NCBI GenBank assembly: GCA_964016875.1 | Contig: OZ024722.1 | Span: forward strand, 14,266,576 to 14,330,575 | DNA from: Fallopia convolvulus | Lineage: Eukaryota > Streptophyta > Magnoliopsida > Caryophyllales > Polygonaceae | Reading direction: 5' to 3' | DNA: 64,000 nt | Shown: in pieces, positions 1 through 12,650 of the stretch | Position numbering within the stretch: position 1 is the stretch's first letter | Layout: every line of letters begins with the position of its first letter | Notes under the pieces: generated by a model | What the model was told of the DNA's origin: nothing | Database searches by the model: none | Seen by the model: the letters and a program-made list of their open reading frames with translations, nothing else | Program-made: the position numbers and the translations under genes

Positions 1-1901
1 CACCGATAACGACACATTGCAAATGCATTCACGAATCCATCCCACAAATTTCTTATCGAATCCAAACTTTTTAAGGACATCTAGTAGGTAATCCTAGTCA
101 ACTCTGTCGTTTGCTTTTTCCATATCTAGTTTAATTGTAATCCATCCGTCTTTAGCTTTGGTATTTCTAAAAGAATGTAGTATTTCATGGGCAATAAGTA
201 CATTATCTTGGATGGCTCTGTTTACAACAAAAGCTCCTTGAAGCGGATGCGTAATTTTGCCTATTACTTTCTTTAGCCGATCCGTTATGATTTTAGATAT
301 GATTTTATATATAGTGGAGCACAGACTAATTGACCGATAGTGATTGTTGACTCTGGGTTTTCAATTTTCGGTATAAGGGTTATAAATGTATGGTTTATTT
401 GTTTTAGTATTTTACCCGCGTGAAAGAAACTTTTCACCGCTTTAATAACTGATGGGCCTACAATGTCCTAGTACCTTTTGTAGAATTCTCCCGTAATTCC
501 ATCTGGTCCAGGTGATTTGTCCGAACCAAGATTCATCACATCACTCTTGATTTCTTCATTCGTGACCGGTTTTATTAGCATCATGTTATCTTGTTCCGTT
601 ATTTCATTAGTTATTAGGTTCATATATTCACTTGTATTTCTTAGGTTTGTTGGTTCTTTTGTATATCGCTTCTTAAAGTCTTGTCTAATTTCGTCTCGAA
701 TGTTTTCAATCCCAACAATATGGGTACCGTCTATAGTTTTGATTTGTTTTATTATTTTCCGGTTTCGTCTCCCACTTGCAACCTTATGAACATATCCAGA
801 GTTCGCATCGGACATCTTGATATGCTTTGTTTTTGCCCTTTGTCTCCAATATGTTTTATGGTAGTTCAGAATACATTCTTTCTTTTTTAGTAATCGTGAT
901 TGTTTTTCTATCATGTTTGGTTGTGGTGACATTGAGATATTCTGTTGAAGTTCAAGGTGTTGTTCTTCCAGTTCTTTCAATTGTTCAAATATATTTCCTA
1001 ATGTATGCTTATTCCATCTTTTTGCGTGTTGCTTGAACAATTGTGTTTTCTTAACTAACTGAAACATATTGGAACCTTGAAATTGGACTCGCCATGCCTG
1101 TCTTACTATGTTTCGAAAATCTTTCCTATACATCCATAGCTTTTCTAGTTTAAAGGGTTGTGCTTTAATCATTTCGTCATTACATAGCTCTACCGATATT
1201 TTGCAGTGGTCATAACTGGTAAAGGCATGATTTCTTGTGCTAATAGTTGGGAACCATTGAATGATGTTGTTGCTAACCAACACTCTGTCTAATTTTTCAT
1301 AGATATTATCAACCTCAGTTCTATTCTTCCTCCAAGTAAATAAATTCCCAGAGGTCGGAATATCTTCAAGGAGGCAGTCATTTTTGAAGTTTATTAACCT
1401 TTCGAACCTATGTGGTTCCGGGTAGGCTCCTCCTTTTTTCTCACTGGGTTCCTGAATTTCATTTAGGTCACCAATAACTAAGGTTGGGAGGTTTATATTT
1501 TGTAGACTTTCAGTTAGTTCATTCCAGAAAGCATCCTTGTCCCCAGCATTAGGGGGGGGGGGGGGCATACGCAAAACATAGAACAAGTGTATTTTTTATA
1601 ATTACATGGACGTATTTTAAAATAATGTATCTCGATGCTTGAGCGACTACGGTAATTTCCTCATTGACAAGCTGACGTGCTTTCCAAAATACTCCTAATC
1701 CGCCAGCCCGTCCCGAAGCAGGGAACCATAAGACATTATCGAATCCAACTCTTCGTCAAACCTGGTCGCTAGGGAGGTTATTAGTTTTCGTTTCCCCTAT
1801 CGCCATAATTTGTATTTTTTTTAATTTTGCAGAAGGAATCTAGTTCCGGCCAAAACGGTTTTTCTCCCGATACCTCTACTATTCCAAAATCCTATCTTCA
1901 T
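1..1901 (-). pseudogene. L1-type LINE ORF2: endonuclease and start of reverse transcriptase, decayed, cut by window edge
   Basis: ORF2 of a plant non-LTR retrotransposon; it would encode the endonuclease that nicks target DNA and the RT that copies the RNA. The start is the ATG at 1901 (minus), opening MKIGFWNSRGIGR, the usual beginning of an apurinic-type endonuclease. Further endonuclease blocks are readable: GRAGGLGVFWKARQLVNE (about 1720-1660), IGDLNEIQ and LFTWRK inside the open frame 1586-468, and SYDHCKI. The RT entry motif SDKSPGPDGITGEFYKRY lies near 530-470. Below 468 the RT continues only across several frames (ITLIPKIENP near 400; LDMEKA near 120). Breaks: early stops after the first 25 codons, a 14-G run inside the endonuclease, and frameshifts in the RT. 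The RT catalytic block and the 3' end lie outside the window. The family assignment is secure and the element is inactive. Confidence 0.9.
1552..1565. repeat. 14-bp poly-G tract
   Basis: Uninterrupted run of 14 G on the plus strand, within the LINE endonuclease coding region on the minus strand, where it reads as a string of prolines (APPPPP). A related copy at 23150 has only two prolines there, so the run looks like an expansion of a CCCCC-type codon pair. Run length may be unreliable. Confidence 0.9.
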
Positions 1902-1980
1902 GGTAAACTATTTTATAATCCCACCCTCCATTAGCACCATCTATTCTAAGTTTGGTATAATTTTGCTGCAAAGACGGATC

Positions 1981-1983
<3 letters not shown>

Positions 1984-2047
<64 letters not shown>
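1984..2047. repeat. (AT)n microsatellite
   Basis: Perfect AT dinucleotide repeat of about 32 units between the ORF1-like and ORF2 parts of the minus-strand LINE. It produces a false poly-YI tract in the minus reading frame. Confidence 0.97.
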
Positions 2048-2049
<2 letters not shown>

Positions 2050-4991
2050 TAATCGAGCATTGTAGTAAACCCGAGAATCCTGTCTTTGCAGTAGAAAAAC
2101 ACCACCCAACCAATCAACCTTTACAAAATTATATCTCTTGTAGTGCCAAACCAAACCACTATCTATAGCTATAAATAAATAGTAAAAGTGTGCTTTGCCA
2201 AAGCATTTTATACCCTCAATAGTTGTCACGTACTTGAAATAACCAAGTTTATTGTATATAGTCCTTTTACACCACATAAAAAACATAGTTCTACAAACCT
2301 GTACAAAGTGGTTATAATAAATGCAATTCTTAACAACCATTTCTTTACAACTCGAGGATAAACAATGCACACTCCCACTGTGTTTATAAACACAGTCCAT
2401 TTCTTGGTCAACATTAAATGCTTCTGCTCCATGCTTCCAGGTCATGCTTTTCATATATATTATCTTTGTCTTTGTTCCTCTTCTTTTCAACCACCATCTT
2501 CCCCATATAAGAGCATCTTGATTTATTCTGGTTTTACCACTGCAAATTCTGGTACATTAAGCTGCATGACATAGAATTTCAAGCCAATCAATGTTTATAA
2601 TATTATTGAAATTCTTCTTCCAATACAACAACTTAGCAACCAGCAAATTTTGTTTCTTTCCACTCAACCAAACTTCATTATATTCTGGGATAATATCACA
2701 AGGATAGCCATAGATCCCTTTGATAATGTTTAACTTGGTGAAATTTATAATACTCCTCAGATTAATCACCCCACTACAAGGAAAGAAATCATCATTGGAT
2801 TCACGTATTTTTTACAATATGAGCAACAACAAGCATGTAACTCTTACTTACACTTCTTATAGTTTTCCAGTTTTACTTCTATCATTTTTCTCTTCCAAGT
2901 CAGTCATGTATGAGCCATAATTGTAATAAGCATTCAACACCATCATACTATTATATTCAGATAAACTGCAGTACATAAGTTCCAAATTTTCCAAGATAGA
3001 GATCATCACCAAACCACCTATGTACTCAACCCAAAGGGACAGAATACACCAAAAAGAGGCCAGTGGTTTAGTTAGCATCTCTTTCACATAGACCTGTTCA
3101 GAACACATCATAACTCCCCAGTAAAGGAGTATAGCTACCCATAATAAGTCCTTAGCTAAGTACATATCACAACAGATGATAAATATGGAACAAGAAAGGT
3201 AAATACCAGTAAGATACTGGTTATGTTGACAAGCAACAAGACGTTGCATTTTATCTGATCTAATTCTTTGCCAATCTATCATTAATTCTTTTAAAGGGAG
3301 ACTCTTAGCATTAATAGAGTTTTCAGCATAATCTTTCCTTTAGAACTAGTTATCTTGCCACAACAAAAACATCTCTCAATACTCTTCATGATAATTAGTC
3401 TGAAAAAAGGAAACCTCACATTCTTCCCCACCAGAATGCATATAATATCCTGAGCAAGGCATAAGTTCTTATCGTAAAAGTAGACAGAGGACAAGACTTT
3501 TAAGGGAAACCAACAGGAAGCTAGAGATCTATCATTATCCTTCTCGGTACTAAGATCTTTAGACTCTTTTTTAGTATTCTGCAGCTCAATACCTTCATAG
3601 CAGCTGTTCAAGAGGTTCCACTTATAATAAGGAATACACAAATAGCACACTTGCTCAGTTTTCATAACCATGTCATCATAGTCAACATTTATAAAGATGT
3701 GAGAGTTCATGTTTTGGTCAAACTTTCTCTTTACTGCATATTTTTTGATCAAATTCTTACACATCATTTCATATATCACATTAGTCCTAGGTACAAAAAA
3801 ATCATGGAAAGACCATCAAAGTGCCCCACTTCAATATTAGCAAAATACAGAGGAAATAAACCAAGCCAAAGTGGTGATGTTGTCACTACGACAGTGGGAA
3901 AAAGACAGGTTCCAAGCATCAAACCAAAATCAAATTCAAGAATTGGTATTTTCTTCTCTAAGAAATTGTCAAATCTCAAATCAAACCATCCCTGTGTTCT
4001 TACAAGCACATCAAGTTCTCCCTTAAGTTGCCAATCTTTCCTAATTTCTTTTCTCAATCTAATGGCTTCTATAGGATCATCAAGAACATATCCTAATAAG
4101 GAGATGACTTTAAGATGTAGAAAGTTCTCTTGGACACCCAATAGCTTCTCTAGGAAGTCAACCATTTCAATTTTTCTTTTGTTTTGCCTTTGTCTTTCTT
4201 AGATCCTGAGGGGTCAACCTCATAAGGCTTCTTAAAGCTAATGCCCTTAAAGGTCTCAAAGACCATGGCAGGTTGATTGTTCAACTGAGCATGTGTCTCC
4301 ACATGCTCAGACTGTTCTTTAGAGAGGATTTCATCAAAATATAAAACTTTCTTAGAGGACTTCTCATTTTTCTTCATGGTATAGCTTTGTTTCTTCACTA
4401 GGATGCCTATGCTTTGCTGTCTCCAAGGGGATAGTTTGCAATTTTTCAGCTGACTACAAGGATAGTAGCGAAAAGAAAGTAATAGCTGTGTGCGGAGATA
4501 GCATCCCCAATGGTTCAGTTCAAGGGTAGCAAAGCCCCATTCAAAGGTTAAACAATGACATTCAAGTTTAGCATGGTTTTGAGAGGTAAGAAACAACCTA
4601 ATTGATTTCGATTTACGATGCCCATCATGGCTACTCCAGAGAAAAAAGCAAGTTCCTTCCCATAGATCTTCCACTTGATTCCTCTCCCAGAAATTCTGCC
4701 CCGTTTGACGCCTCCCGGATGCCCTCGACAATCCCTCGAAGAGCAGGCGTGAACAGTACCAAAGTTTTATCAACACTAATCTCCAAATCACTTTCGGCTC
4801 CCAGAGAAGAGCCTCCTTAGCCTCTTCCGACGTCTTCTTTTGGAAGGGATTGAGTTATTTCTTGCCTTTCTGAACTCGACGGTGTCGACATGAGTCAGTG
4901 TTGGCCAATTGCCATCTTCATCGCTTGGAACGGCTTCGAGAATTTGGGGCAACAATCCCAATTGCAATCCAGAGATAGTTTTTTCCTTCAT
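2050..4991 (-). pseudogene. Decayed LINE ORF1 region (DUF4283-like nucleic-acid-binding protein) upstream of the ORF2
   Basis: This stretch lies directly 5' (minus strand) of the ORF2 that starts at 1901, so ORF1 is expected here. The open frame 4165-3776 contains a block (DDPIEAIRLRKEIRKDW, LKGELDVL, GWFDLRFDN) that matches by eye the DUF4283 region of the intact LINE at 36.0 kb (VEDPISTTLINGKMKEVW, YVKGEVQF, WILFKFSN). The next frame (3779-3291) has INVDYDDM and YKWN, comparable to the LVNVDIT and LKVWYE segments of that copy. Upstream, 4791-4150 ends in a lysine-rich hydrophilic stretch, and 4991-4788 opens with an ATG and ends in an arginine-rich run. Frames change at least four times. 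Between 3280 and 2050 no domain is recognisable. A fragment of a host gene cannot be excluded for 4150-4991. Confidence 0.5.
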
Positions 4992-5199
4992 TATTTTGGA
5001 TTTGTGAGAGGAGCAAGAAGACTAGTGCACCAATTTGAACTAGGTCTGTTCTGGAGTTTGGGGTCGAAGGGTTGGGGGCGACGGGTTCAGAGAGAGCGTT
5101 TTCTTCATTTTTCCTATACGACAGGTATTAATAATATTTTGCTCTCATATTAACACTTCTTGCTTCCATTTTGCTTAAATTAATTAACAACTAATATAA

Positions 5200-5510
5200 A
5201 AAAATGTCCTTGTTCAACGGACGGGCAAAAGCCGTCTAGTTAGACTTAAATCTATGTTTCCCAAGTTGTTAGACTCAAATTTATGTTTCCCAGGATAGGA
5301 ATTTTGGATCCTCCATCTTAAGGGGCGGGGGTATAGGCATATACACAGTTTGTATATCGTAGCTGGCTCTAATATAAATACTAGTGCAATGTACAAAGTT
5401 AAGATAAGAGAGAATAATAAAAACACTTTCCCCGAACCAATTTTCTTGCTCTTGCTTCTTTTCTTCTCTTCCTTTCTCACTTCCAAATTATTGAATCTTA
5501 TCAATTTAGT
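5200..5510. other. Possible Copia LTR fragment
   Basis: The stretch has the look of a Ty1/copia LTR: TGTCCTTGTTCAACGGACGG near the start, a TATAAATA box at about 5374, then a run of AC/TC-rich sequence and an end resembling ...TTATCA. I found no matching TSD, so the borders are guesses. Confidence 0.3.
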
Positions 5511-6199
5511 TTCGATTCAATGAAAACAACAATTTTTCATATAATTTGCTTAAGTAAATTTTGTAAAATTAGTATTGGAGAGTTTGATATTTGAATTTAA
5601 TCATTTAAATTTATTGATTAATATAATATTTATCATTATTTTCCGATCTCTCTTTTTCTTTTAATGTTTAAATGAAATATTTTACTATTTAAATTAATAT
5701 ATAATATTTTTAGTTTTCGACCCCTTTTGAGAATTTCTAGCTCCGCCACCAACTTTCCCATTTAGATTCCGTGAAAAGATGTTATGTGGTGGTGTACTAG
5801 CGATTACGTCACACATTTTTTATAACAATTAAGCTTAAATTGATAACATTTTGATGGTAAATCTCGGACACGTGACCCACCCGAGAAACACTAAGAACTA
5901 GATAAACTTGCTTGCACCGATCGGCTAGCTAGACCCAATGAAAGTAAGGATGGTGGGACTTGTTTTTTCAACCAAGTGAAGGGGTTGAGGTAATAATCAA
6001 AATGGGACCTCTCAACATTTTCTCATGCCTCCTATCACTAGGTCACCCCATGTGAGGCAAAGTAGGCGGTTTAATGTTATCTTTTGCAATGTAATGGGTG
6101 CTTTTATGTAAATTATAGATATAAGGTGTGATCAATTCTACAAAAATCTAAATAAGGGGCGATTAATTGAAATTCAACTAAAAAACAGAACCAAGAAAT
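5511..6199. other. Intergenic, AT-rich, upstream of SHMT
   Basis: No open frame of note. AT-rich to about 5720, then more mixed sequence. I can support no specific promoter element beyond its position upstream of the SHMT gene. Confidence 0.5.
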
Positions 6200-6377
6200 G
6201 TTGGACGGCTAGGATTTTGGGAATAAAAGAGAAACCCTTTCTCCCGGCTCCCCTGTTCCTCGGCGTCTTATTTGCTTCCTTCTCCTTCCTTTCGGCGCTC
6301 CATTCTTCTTCTTCATCAGTTTGTTGTTGCTCTCATTTTGTTTAGTGTTTCGGTTTTGTTTTCAAACCAACGAAGAC
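6200..6377 (+). promoter_or_regulatory. Inferred 5' UTR / proximal promoter of SHMT
   Basis: Pyrimidine-rich sequence just upstream of the start codon (CCCTTTCTCCCGGCTCCC, CTTCCTTCTCCTTCC), typical of plant 5' UTRs. No clear TATA box was seen at a convincing distance, so the transcription start is not placed. An upstream ATG at 6272 opens a short frame overlapping the main start and could dampen translation. Confidence 0.45.
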
Positions 6378-9056
6378 ATGCAAGCCTGTGGAGGAACTGG
6401 ATTCATGGGCTCAATTCACCAGCCTTCTTCGGCAAAAGCTTCGATTTTTCCGGCCAATAACGGCCTTAATCGGAGCCCTCTTCCTTCTTGCATCCACTTC
6501 AATTTCTCCAAGCCTTCTCGAAGCTTCTCAGCTATTAAAGGTTTGTTTGTTTTATCTATTTATTTAAATGCTCTCGTTCTCCAGTTTTTATGCCCTTTCG
6601 TGGTCTATGCAGTTACAAAAAGATGGATTTTTATAGAGGTTTATGTTTCTGGCATTAAGTAAAGATGTTTTAGTGTCATGCATGAAACTTTTTTTTTGGT
6701 GCAAGTTTTGCTGAGTTTTCATCTACCCTTGGTCTTTAATGGTGTGTATAACACAATAGAACACTAAATTTAGGTGGATGAATGCTTATTTTGTACAATT
6801 TGGTTGATTCTTATGCTGGTATTCTGCTGCACAATTTAGCTAGCATTTTCAAGGACGATGGTTTGAGTGATGCTGATCCTGAGGTCTGGTCAATCATTGG
6901 TAAGGAAAAGGACAGACAATTTAAAAGCCTAGAACTTATTGCCTCGGAGAATTTCACATCAAGAGCTGTGATGGAAGCTGTTGGTTCTTGCCTCACTAAC
7001 AAATATTCTGAAGGATTGCCTGGGAAAAGGTTAGTATTGAAATCTATGGCAAATCATGAGCGAGTCACTGTTTTTAGAGCTCTGTGTATCTCAACCTTGT
7101 TTTGTACTCAGGTACTATGGTGGCAATGAACACATTGATGAACTTGAAACCCTGTGTCAAGAGAGAGCTCTTGCAGCGTTTCATTTGGATAGAAAGAAAT
7201 GGGGTGTCAATGTTCAACCTTTGTCTGGTTCTCCGGCCAATTTTGAAGTTTACACCGCACTTCTTAAACCACATGACCGGATAATGGTAACAGTTCGTTC
7301 CAATCACAGTATATTGATATTTTCACTTGTCAAGATTTGAGACTAGTATTTTTTTCAGTACGATTTGTTAACAATTGTATAAATATCTTATCTGATTGGA
7401 ATAGGGTCTTGATTTACCTCACGGAGGGCATTTGTCTCATGGGTTTATGACTCCTAAACGACGAGTTTCAGGCACTTCAATTTACTTCGAGTCAATGCCT
7501 TATCGGCTTGATGAATCTACAGGTTTTTTGCACAACTTATTTGCTAGTGTTGCATTTAAGTTTTATTTTTAATAATTGATCATCATACCTGATCTATTTT
7601 TCCTCTTTGGAAGAGCAGGCCTGGTTGATTACGACATGCTTGAGAAAACAGCTACTCTTTTCAGACCGAAACTTATAATTGCTGGTGCTAGTGCTTATCC
7701 ACGGGATTTTGACTATCCTCGTATGAGGAAGGTAAAAGTTATTTCTTTATTTTTTGAAGGATATGGGTAAAAGTCATTTTTTCTGGATTTGTCTTTCTTG
7801 TTGCACTTTTTGACACAAAGTTTGTATGCAAACACTAGATTGCAGACTCGGTTGGTGCTTTTCTAATGATGGACATGGCTCACATAAGTGGGCTTGTTGC
7901 TGCTTCAGTCGTCGGTGATCCTTTTGAATACTGTGATGTAGTGACAACAACAACTCACAAGGTAAACAATATTGGTTTGTTAGTTCTTTATTGTGTCTGC
8001 CTAGGATTTTTGTTATTCATTCTCACTATTTGTCTTGCTCAAGTCCTTAAGAGGCCCCAGAGGTGGAATGATCTTTTTCAAGCGGGATACTATTTTTGGC
8101 ATTGATTTAGAATCTGCCATCAACAATGCTGTTTTCCCTGGATTACAGGTTAGTATTATGCAATGTCATAAATCTCCCCCAAATCAAAAAGAAATGAAAG
8201 AAAAAAAAAACTATTTTCTAATCATTAATATTGTTTTCTTTGCAGGGCGGTCCACATAATCACACTATCGGTGGTCTTGCAGTGTGCCTAAAGCATGCTC
8301 AATCACCAGAATTCAAGGCTTACCAGGAAAATGTGTGTACTTTTTTGCTCAATATAGCTATATTTCTGGTTGTTGTTGTTGTATTAATGTTCCATTGTCT
8401 AAATCATTGGCAGGTGGTGTCAAACTGTAGAGCTCTGGCTGGTGAATTGGTTAAATTAGGATACACATTGGTCTCTGGTGGAAGTGATAACCACCTTGTT
8501 CTTGTTGATCTAAGGCCCCTGGTAACTTGGATGCATTATTATTCTTGAAATAACTCAAGCTATGTTTAGGCTTGATTTGGTGAAGCTTGTTAAAACTAAA
8601 GTTGTAAATCTTGATTTTGCAGGGAATTGACGGTGCTCGAGCTGAAAAAATCCTTGACATGGCTTCAATCACTCTCAATAAGAACTCTGTCCCTGGTCAG
8701 TAACATATCTAAAGAGAACTTGATCTTTCTTTTCTCCATTTTCAATCGTTCCCTAACAAGTCTAATTGCACACTGTACCAGGCGATAAGAGTGCCCTTGT
8801 GCCAGGTGGCATACGCATTGGTTCACCCGCAATGACAACAAGAGGCTTCACAGAGAAAGAATTCATTGCAACTGCACAATTCATCCACGAGGGCATTGAA
8901 ATAACTATTGATGCGAAAAAATCGGCTCCTGGAACCAAGCTCCAAGATTTCATGAATTACATAAACTCACCCGAGTTTCCTGAAATGGGTCGGATTTTGG
9001 AGCTACGTAAGAAAGTTCAGGCCTTGACAGAGAAATTTCCTTTACCTGGTATCTAA
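6378..9056 (+). CDS. SHM3: Serine hydroxymethyltransferase, plastid-type (SHM3-like), 11 coding exons
   Basis: PLP enzyme that interconverts serine and glycine with transfer of a one-carbon unit to tetrahydrofolate. Exons read by GT-AG borders: 6378-6540, 6840-7029, 7112-7286, 7405-7522, 7619-7731, 7839-7961, 8044-8148, 8246-8332, 8414-8521, 8623-8695, 8782-9056. They sum to 1,530 nt (509 aa plus stop) with no frame break. The N-terminus MQACGGTGFMGSIHQPS and a Ser-rich, acid-poor leader match the plastid SHMT of Arabidopsis rather than the mitochondrial or cytosolic forms. Family blocks: LELIASENFTS, KYSEGLPGKRYYGGN, LPHGGHLSHGF, MDMAHISGL, and the PLP-lysine motif VTTTTHKSLRGPRGG split exactly at the exon 6/7 border (Lys is the last codon of exon 6); GGPHNHTIGGLAV and PGGIRIGSPAMTTRG follow. 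About 20 residues shorter than the Arabidopsis protein, all at the transit-peptide/mature junction (exon 1/2), where an extra small exon may be missed. Looks functional; it is the only intact host gene here. Confidence 0.95.
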
Positions 9057-9560
9057 ACACAATTGAAACCGTCTTGCTAACTCAGGTGTTTCATGGTTTT
9101 TAATAATTCTTCACAAATGGGAAAATCTATCTATATGACCGCTTGTTCTTCTAAACAAAGAGGTTTGGACTCTGACGGGGAAGAAGTTTTGATACAGTTG
9201 ACATGATGAATTTATCATATTTATGTGTAATTTGCAATTCAGAGACTTGCCTGTAGAGGCTGTTTTGAACTTTTGAAGGGTCTTTTTTCATGTTTTGGTG
9301 ATTTGGGTCTCTCGTAGAAGTGTTGACCGCTTTTTCTTTCTTTTCTTTTTTCTAAGGAAAAAATTGGAATCTATTTTTTTTTAATACAATGGGTAAAAAC
9401 TTGGTAGCCGTCAAAGTCCTAACTATGGGTGTTTGTAATCACTAACGTTAAAGATTGATGTTAAACATAATAAATTTTAGACAAATCATAAATAATGTCA
9501 CATTAATGTCAACGATCAAAAAGTTTGATAACGAATAGGCTTTAGCTGACTGATGTTTGA
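9057..9560 (+). other. SHMT 3' UTR and downstream spacer
   Basis: Follows the stop codon; T-rich and AT-rich with several AATAAA-like sites (for example near 9468). No open frame or repeat structure seen; the polyadenylation point cannot be fixed. Confidence 0.5.
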
Positions 9561-9739
9561 CCTATTTTTCAAGAATGCCAACACTCACACTGGAGGTACC
9601 TTAGTTTTTCGTTGACTCTCCCACATCATCCCAAATCAAACATCAAATATCAAAACATCAAAAAGTATGAAATGAAATTGGAGATTAGATAGATTTTCAT
9701 GCTCAAATATTATTCTAATAGCTTGCATATAGGTAGTGT

Positions 9740-10490
9740 TTAAGATGTATATTTAAGCTTTTCTTGCATGGTTTTTTTTGGTTAGTTTAAATAGTTTTAG
9801 TTAGTTTCCATAGTTCTTAGTTTCTCTAGGAGATTTGGGTTTTGCGCTTGTTTTGTGATGTAATACAAATCATCAAGTGAACAAGAGTGAGCGGAACGGG
9901 AACCATGGCAAGGAGGCGAAGTTAGAAGCTGAATGCGGGTAGGGCGTGTGGAGCTCGGTCGAGTCGTGCAAGCCAAGACTGTGCCGGACCAGTGGGATGC
10001 GAGGAAAAGAAGAAAAATCTGAGCGCGGGAAGGGTTTGTTGGATGCAATCGCGCTCGACGGACCGAAATCGCGCCATGCGGTTATGATTGGGGGGGGGGG
10101 GGGACGTCCGCCGAAGTGAGATTTTGCTATCTTTTAGTTTTTTTATGCATTTTTGGATAGTTTTAAGCGTGGATATTTTATTTCTATCTTTATGTTGGGA
10201 TAAATAAAAAACTTCTAGTTTTCTATCTTTAATTCACAACATTGCAACGGACCGAAACCTCTAGTTTGCTAGTTTTCTACCCTTTAGTGTTTTTATGTTT
10301 GAATCCTAAGCATATTTTAAATACTAACTTTGACCTATAAAATATGGAGTCGAAATAGCTGACCCCGGAGTGGGATGGATAAATCTTGTACCAGGTTTAG
10401 CGTGTCTTTGAGAGCACTCAAGGTGATGATGAATGGAGCTCGTGATACAACAAAGAAAGTTTTGAATGTTATTTAATTATTTATAGTGAT
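9740..10490 (+). other. Degenerate LTR-like sequence with CGCG-type motifs and a G14 run
   Basis: Texture matches the Athila LTRs elsewhere in the window: repeated TAGTTT/GGTTAG segments, then GC-rich patches near 10048 and 10070 (GCGCTCGACGG, CGCGCCATGCGG), then AT-rich sequence with TTTCTATCTTT. A 14-G run lies at 10090-10103. I could not find TG...CA borders or a TSD, so this is only a probable old LTR. 9561-9740 and 10490-10890 show nothing recognisable. Confidence 0.35.
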
Positions 10491-10889
10491 AAGAATTTCA
10501 TGATATATGTTATGATTTTAATTCGAGTCTTTCGATGTAGTTCATTGTTACATTATTTGAACTTCATACTTTCTTATTTTATAAAGAATGGTCAAAATTA
10601 AAACTGATTTATCATGAAAAGACTTCCTCCACTTCATTATTGATATAATTTCAATAACTTTTACTAAAAATTTATTGATGAAAAGCCTTGGGTGATTTTG
10701 GCCCTTAAAATCCAAAGTCATATGCTTGTACCATCTCTGAGGAAACTCGAGGGTTTTATAGTCGTCGCCACCAAGCGAGGACTACAACCCGACAAGCGCA
10801 CTCGCGCCAAGAGCCTAATACTAGCGCGTAAAGTGCCACATATCAGCGAAACCGACGTCTTATCGAACCAACCCATGGACATCATTTTT

Positions 10890-12650
10890 CTTATAGACCT
10901 TCTTTTGGTCAACATAGAAAATCTGGTTGGACTCCATATTATGGATCCGAAGGGTACTTATCGTCTACCCCACAATATGATCGTGATGAATTCGAAGAGT
11001 TCGACGATGAGGAACTCGAGGACTTAGGCATGGTTAATCCCCATTCTTTTCCTCCATTGGATGATCTCATTGAGCTTCAATATTCCCCAAAGGATTGGTT
11101 CGCTCCTATAAATGTCGAAGGATATGGTCATGGCCGAGTACCACGCTAACAACACGCCGCTTCTCGTGATGTTGAGCATTGCGACCCTCTGTGAGTCTTA
11201 AGGCATCGAGGCCAAGGCCACGACCAACGCTATCGAGATGACTTGGTCAGGTCCTCATCACCTCGAGACCAAGGCCGTTGACACTGTGATGACGATCGTG
11301 GTGGCCCAGGCGCATCTCGATATAACCGTCACGAGGTCAAAGTCAAATTTAAGCCTTTTTGGGTGAATATGATTCCTCTACTTTTCTTGAATGGATTGAG
11401 GCCATGGAGTACACTCTTAGGCATTTCCAGTTGCCTCTCAAGGAGCATTTCGCCACCATGATGCCTCACTTTCATGGCGCAACGTGGGTTGGTGGCACCG
11501 CTATGTCGACGATCGTGAAAGGCGAAACCTAGACCTTGAAACCACTTGGGATCATTTTGTTTATGTTATGACCCAAAAGTATGTGTTAAGTGACTATCAG
11601 AATCAAATGAGATTGGACATTGCCATGCTTCACCAAGGTTCCATGAATCCACTCAAGTAATGGGAAGACATGTACTATAAGGCGTCCATTAGCATTAATC
11701 CATCGACTTTGAGGATAGAATTTTTAAGCGGTCTTAACACTAACATTTGATATAAGCTTGATATTCTTCCCATCAAAGATCTCATGCACTCACACATATG
11801 GCCATGTAAATTTATAACCAACTTCGCCGCGAATCTCATGTTTATCAATCGAGCCAATCAAGGTATCATACTTCTAACTCTCTTCCATTGGTTTTAACTA
11901 ATGTGCGCTCTTCCACCTCAAGTACAACAACCTCAGGGCACTCTTATCAAGGAACGGACCAACACTGAGTGAGTATGAGATCTAGAATGTTTAATGCAGT
12001 GGACGAGGCCATTATAAGAAAGATTGCTTGAATACAACAACAATTCTTTTCTTTACCAACTCAGTAGGATATGAATCCTTAGATGAAGAAGATGAATAAC
12101 TCGAGCCAATTCAAGAGGCTCAACAATTTGATGAACATGAGGCACTAGCTTATCAAGCACCCTCTTTGAATGATGGCATCATGCCTAGCCTAGTTTCACG
12201 TTGTGCCTTGACCATCAAGGACACGCCTTTGTCGGACCAACGGGAAAATTTCTTCCTCACCCATTTCAACTTCATGGATGCTAGCTTCAGTGTGATAATG
12301 GATGGAGGTAGTTTCTCGATTCTCATCAATGAAAGAGTGGATAAGGGACTTTAATTTGCCAACCACACCGCATATAAGTCTACGGTCTACAATAGCTCTC
12401 ATCTTTTACGGGTGACATGTACACCCTCCAATGTATGATTTCTTTCTCTATTGATCCATAGTTTGATTTAATTTTATGTGATGTCATTGCTATGGATGTT
12501 ATACACCTTTTGTTGGGACATCCTTGTCAATATGACCGACGCGTCATCCACGATGGATTTTTGAACACCCAAGTGTTCAATAACCACTGGAGCTTACATA
12601 CGTCTTCCAATGAGTTTATTCATGACCAAAGAGAAAGGTAATGACAACAA
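10890..12650 (+). pseudogene. Ty3/gypsy gag and protease remnant
   Basis: Decayed capsid and protease of a gypsy element, readable only in pieces. About 10910-11150 reads as an acidic segment (DEFEEFDDEELEDLG). 11370-11510 has the capsid helix region (DSSTFLEWIEAMEYTLRHF, then PHFHGATWV). A zinc-knuckle core CSGRGHYKKDC is at about 11998-12030 with its first cysteine lost to mutation. The open frame 12166-12354 ends in the protease with VIMDGGSFSILINERV, where the usual DSGSS has become DGGSF, so catalysis would be doubtful even without the stops. About 12495-12560 carries HLLLGHPCQYDRRVIHDG, a typical gypsy protease C-terminal block. Many stops and frame changes; not functional. Confidence 0.85.

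Noticed and set aside
5214..5504. Minus ORF of 96 aa
   Set aside because: Overlaps the LTR-like fragment and has no recognisable domain.
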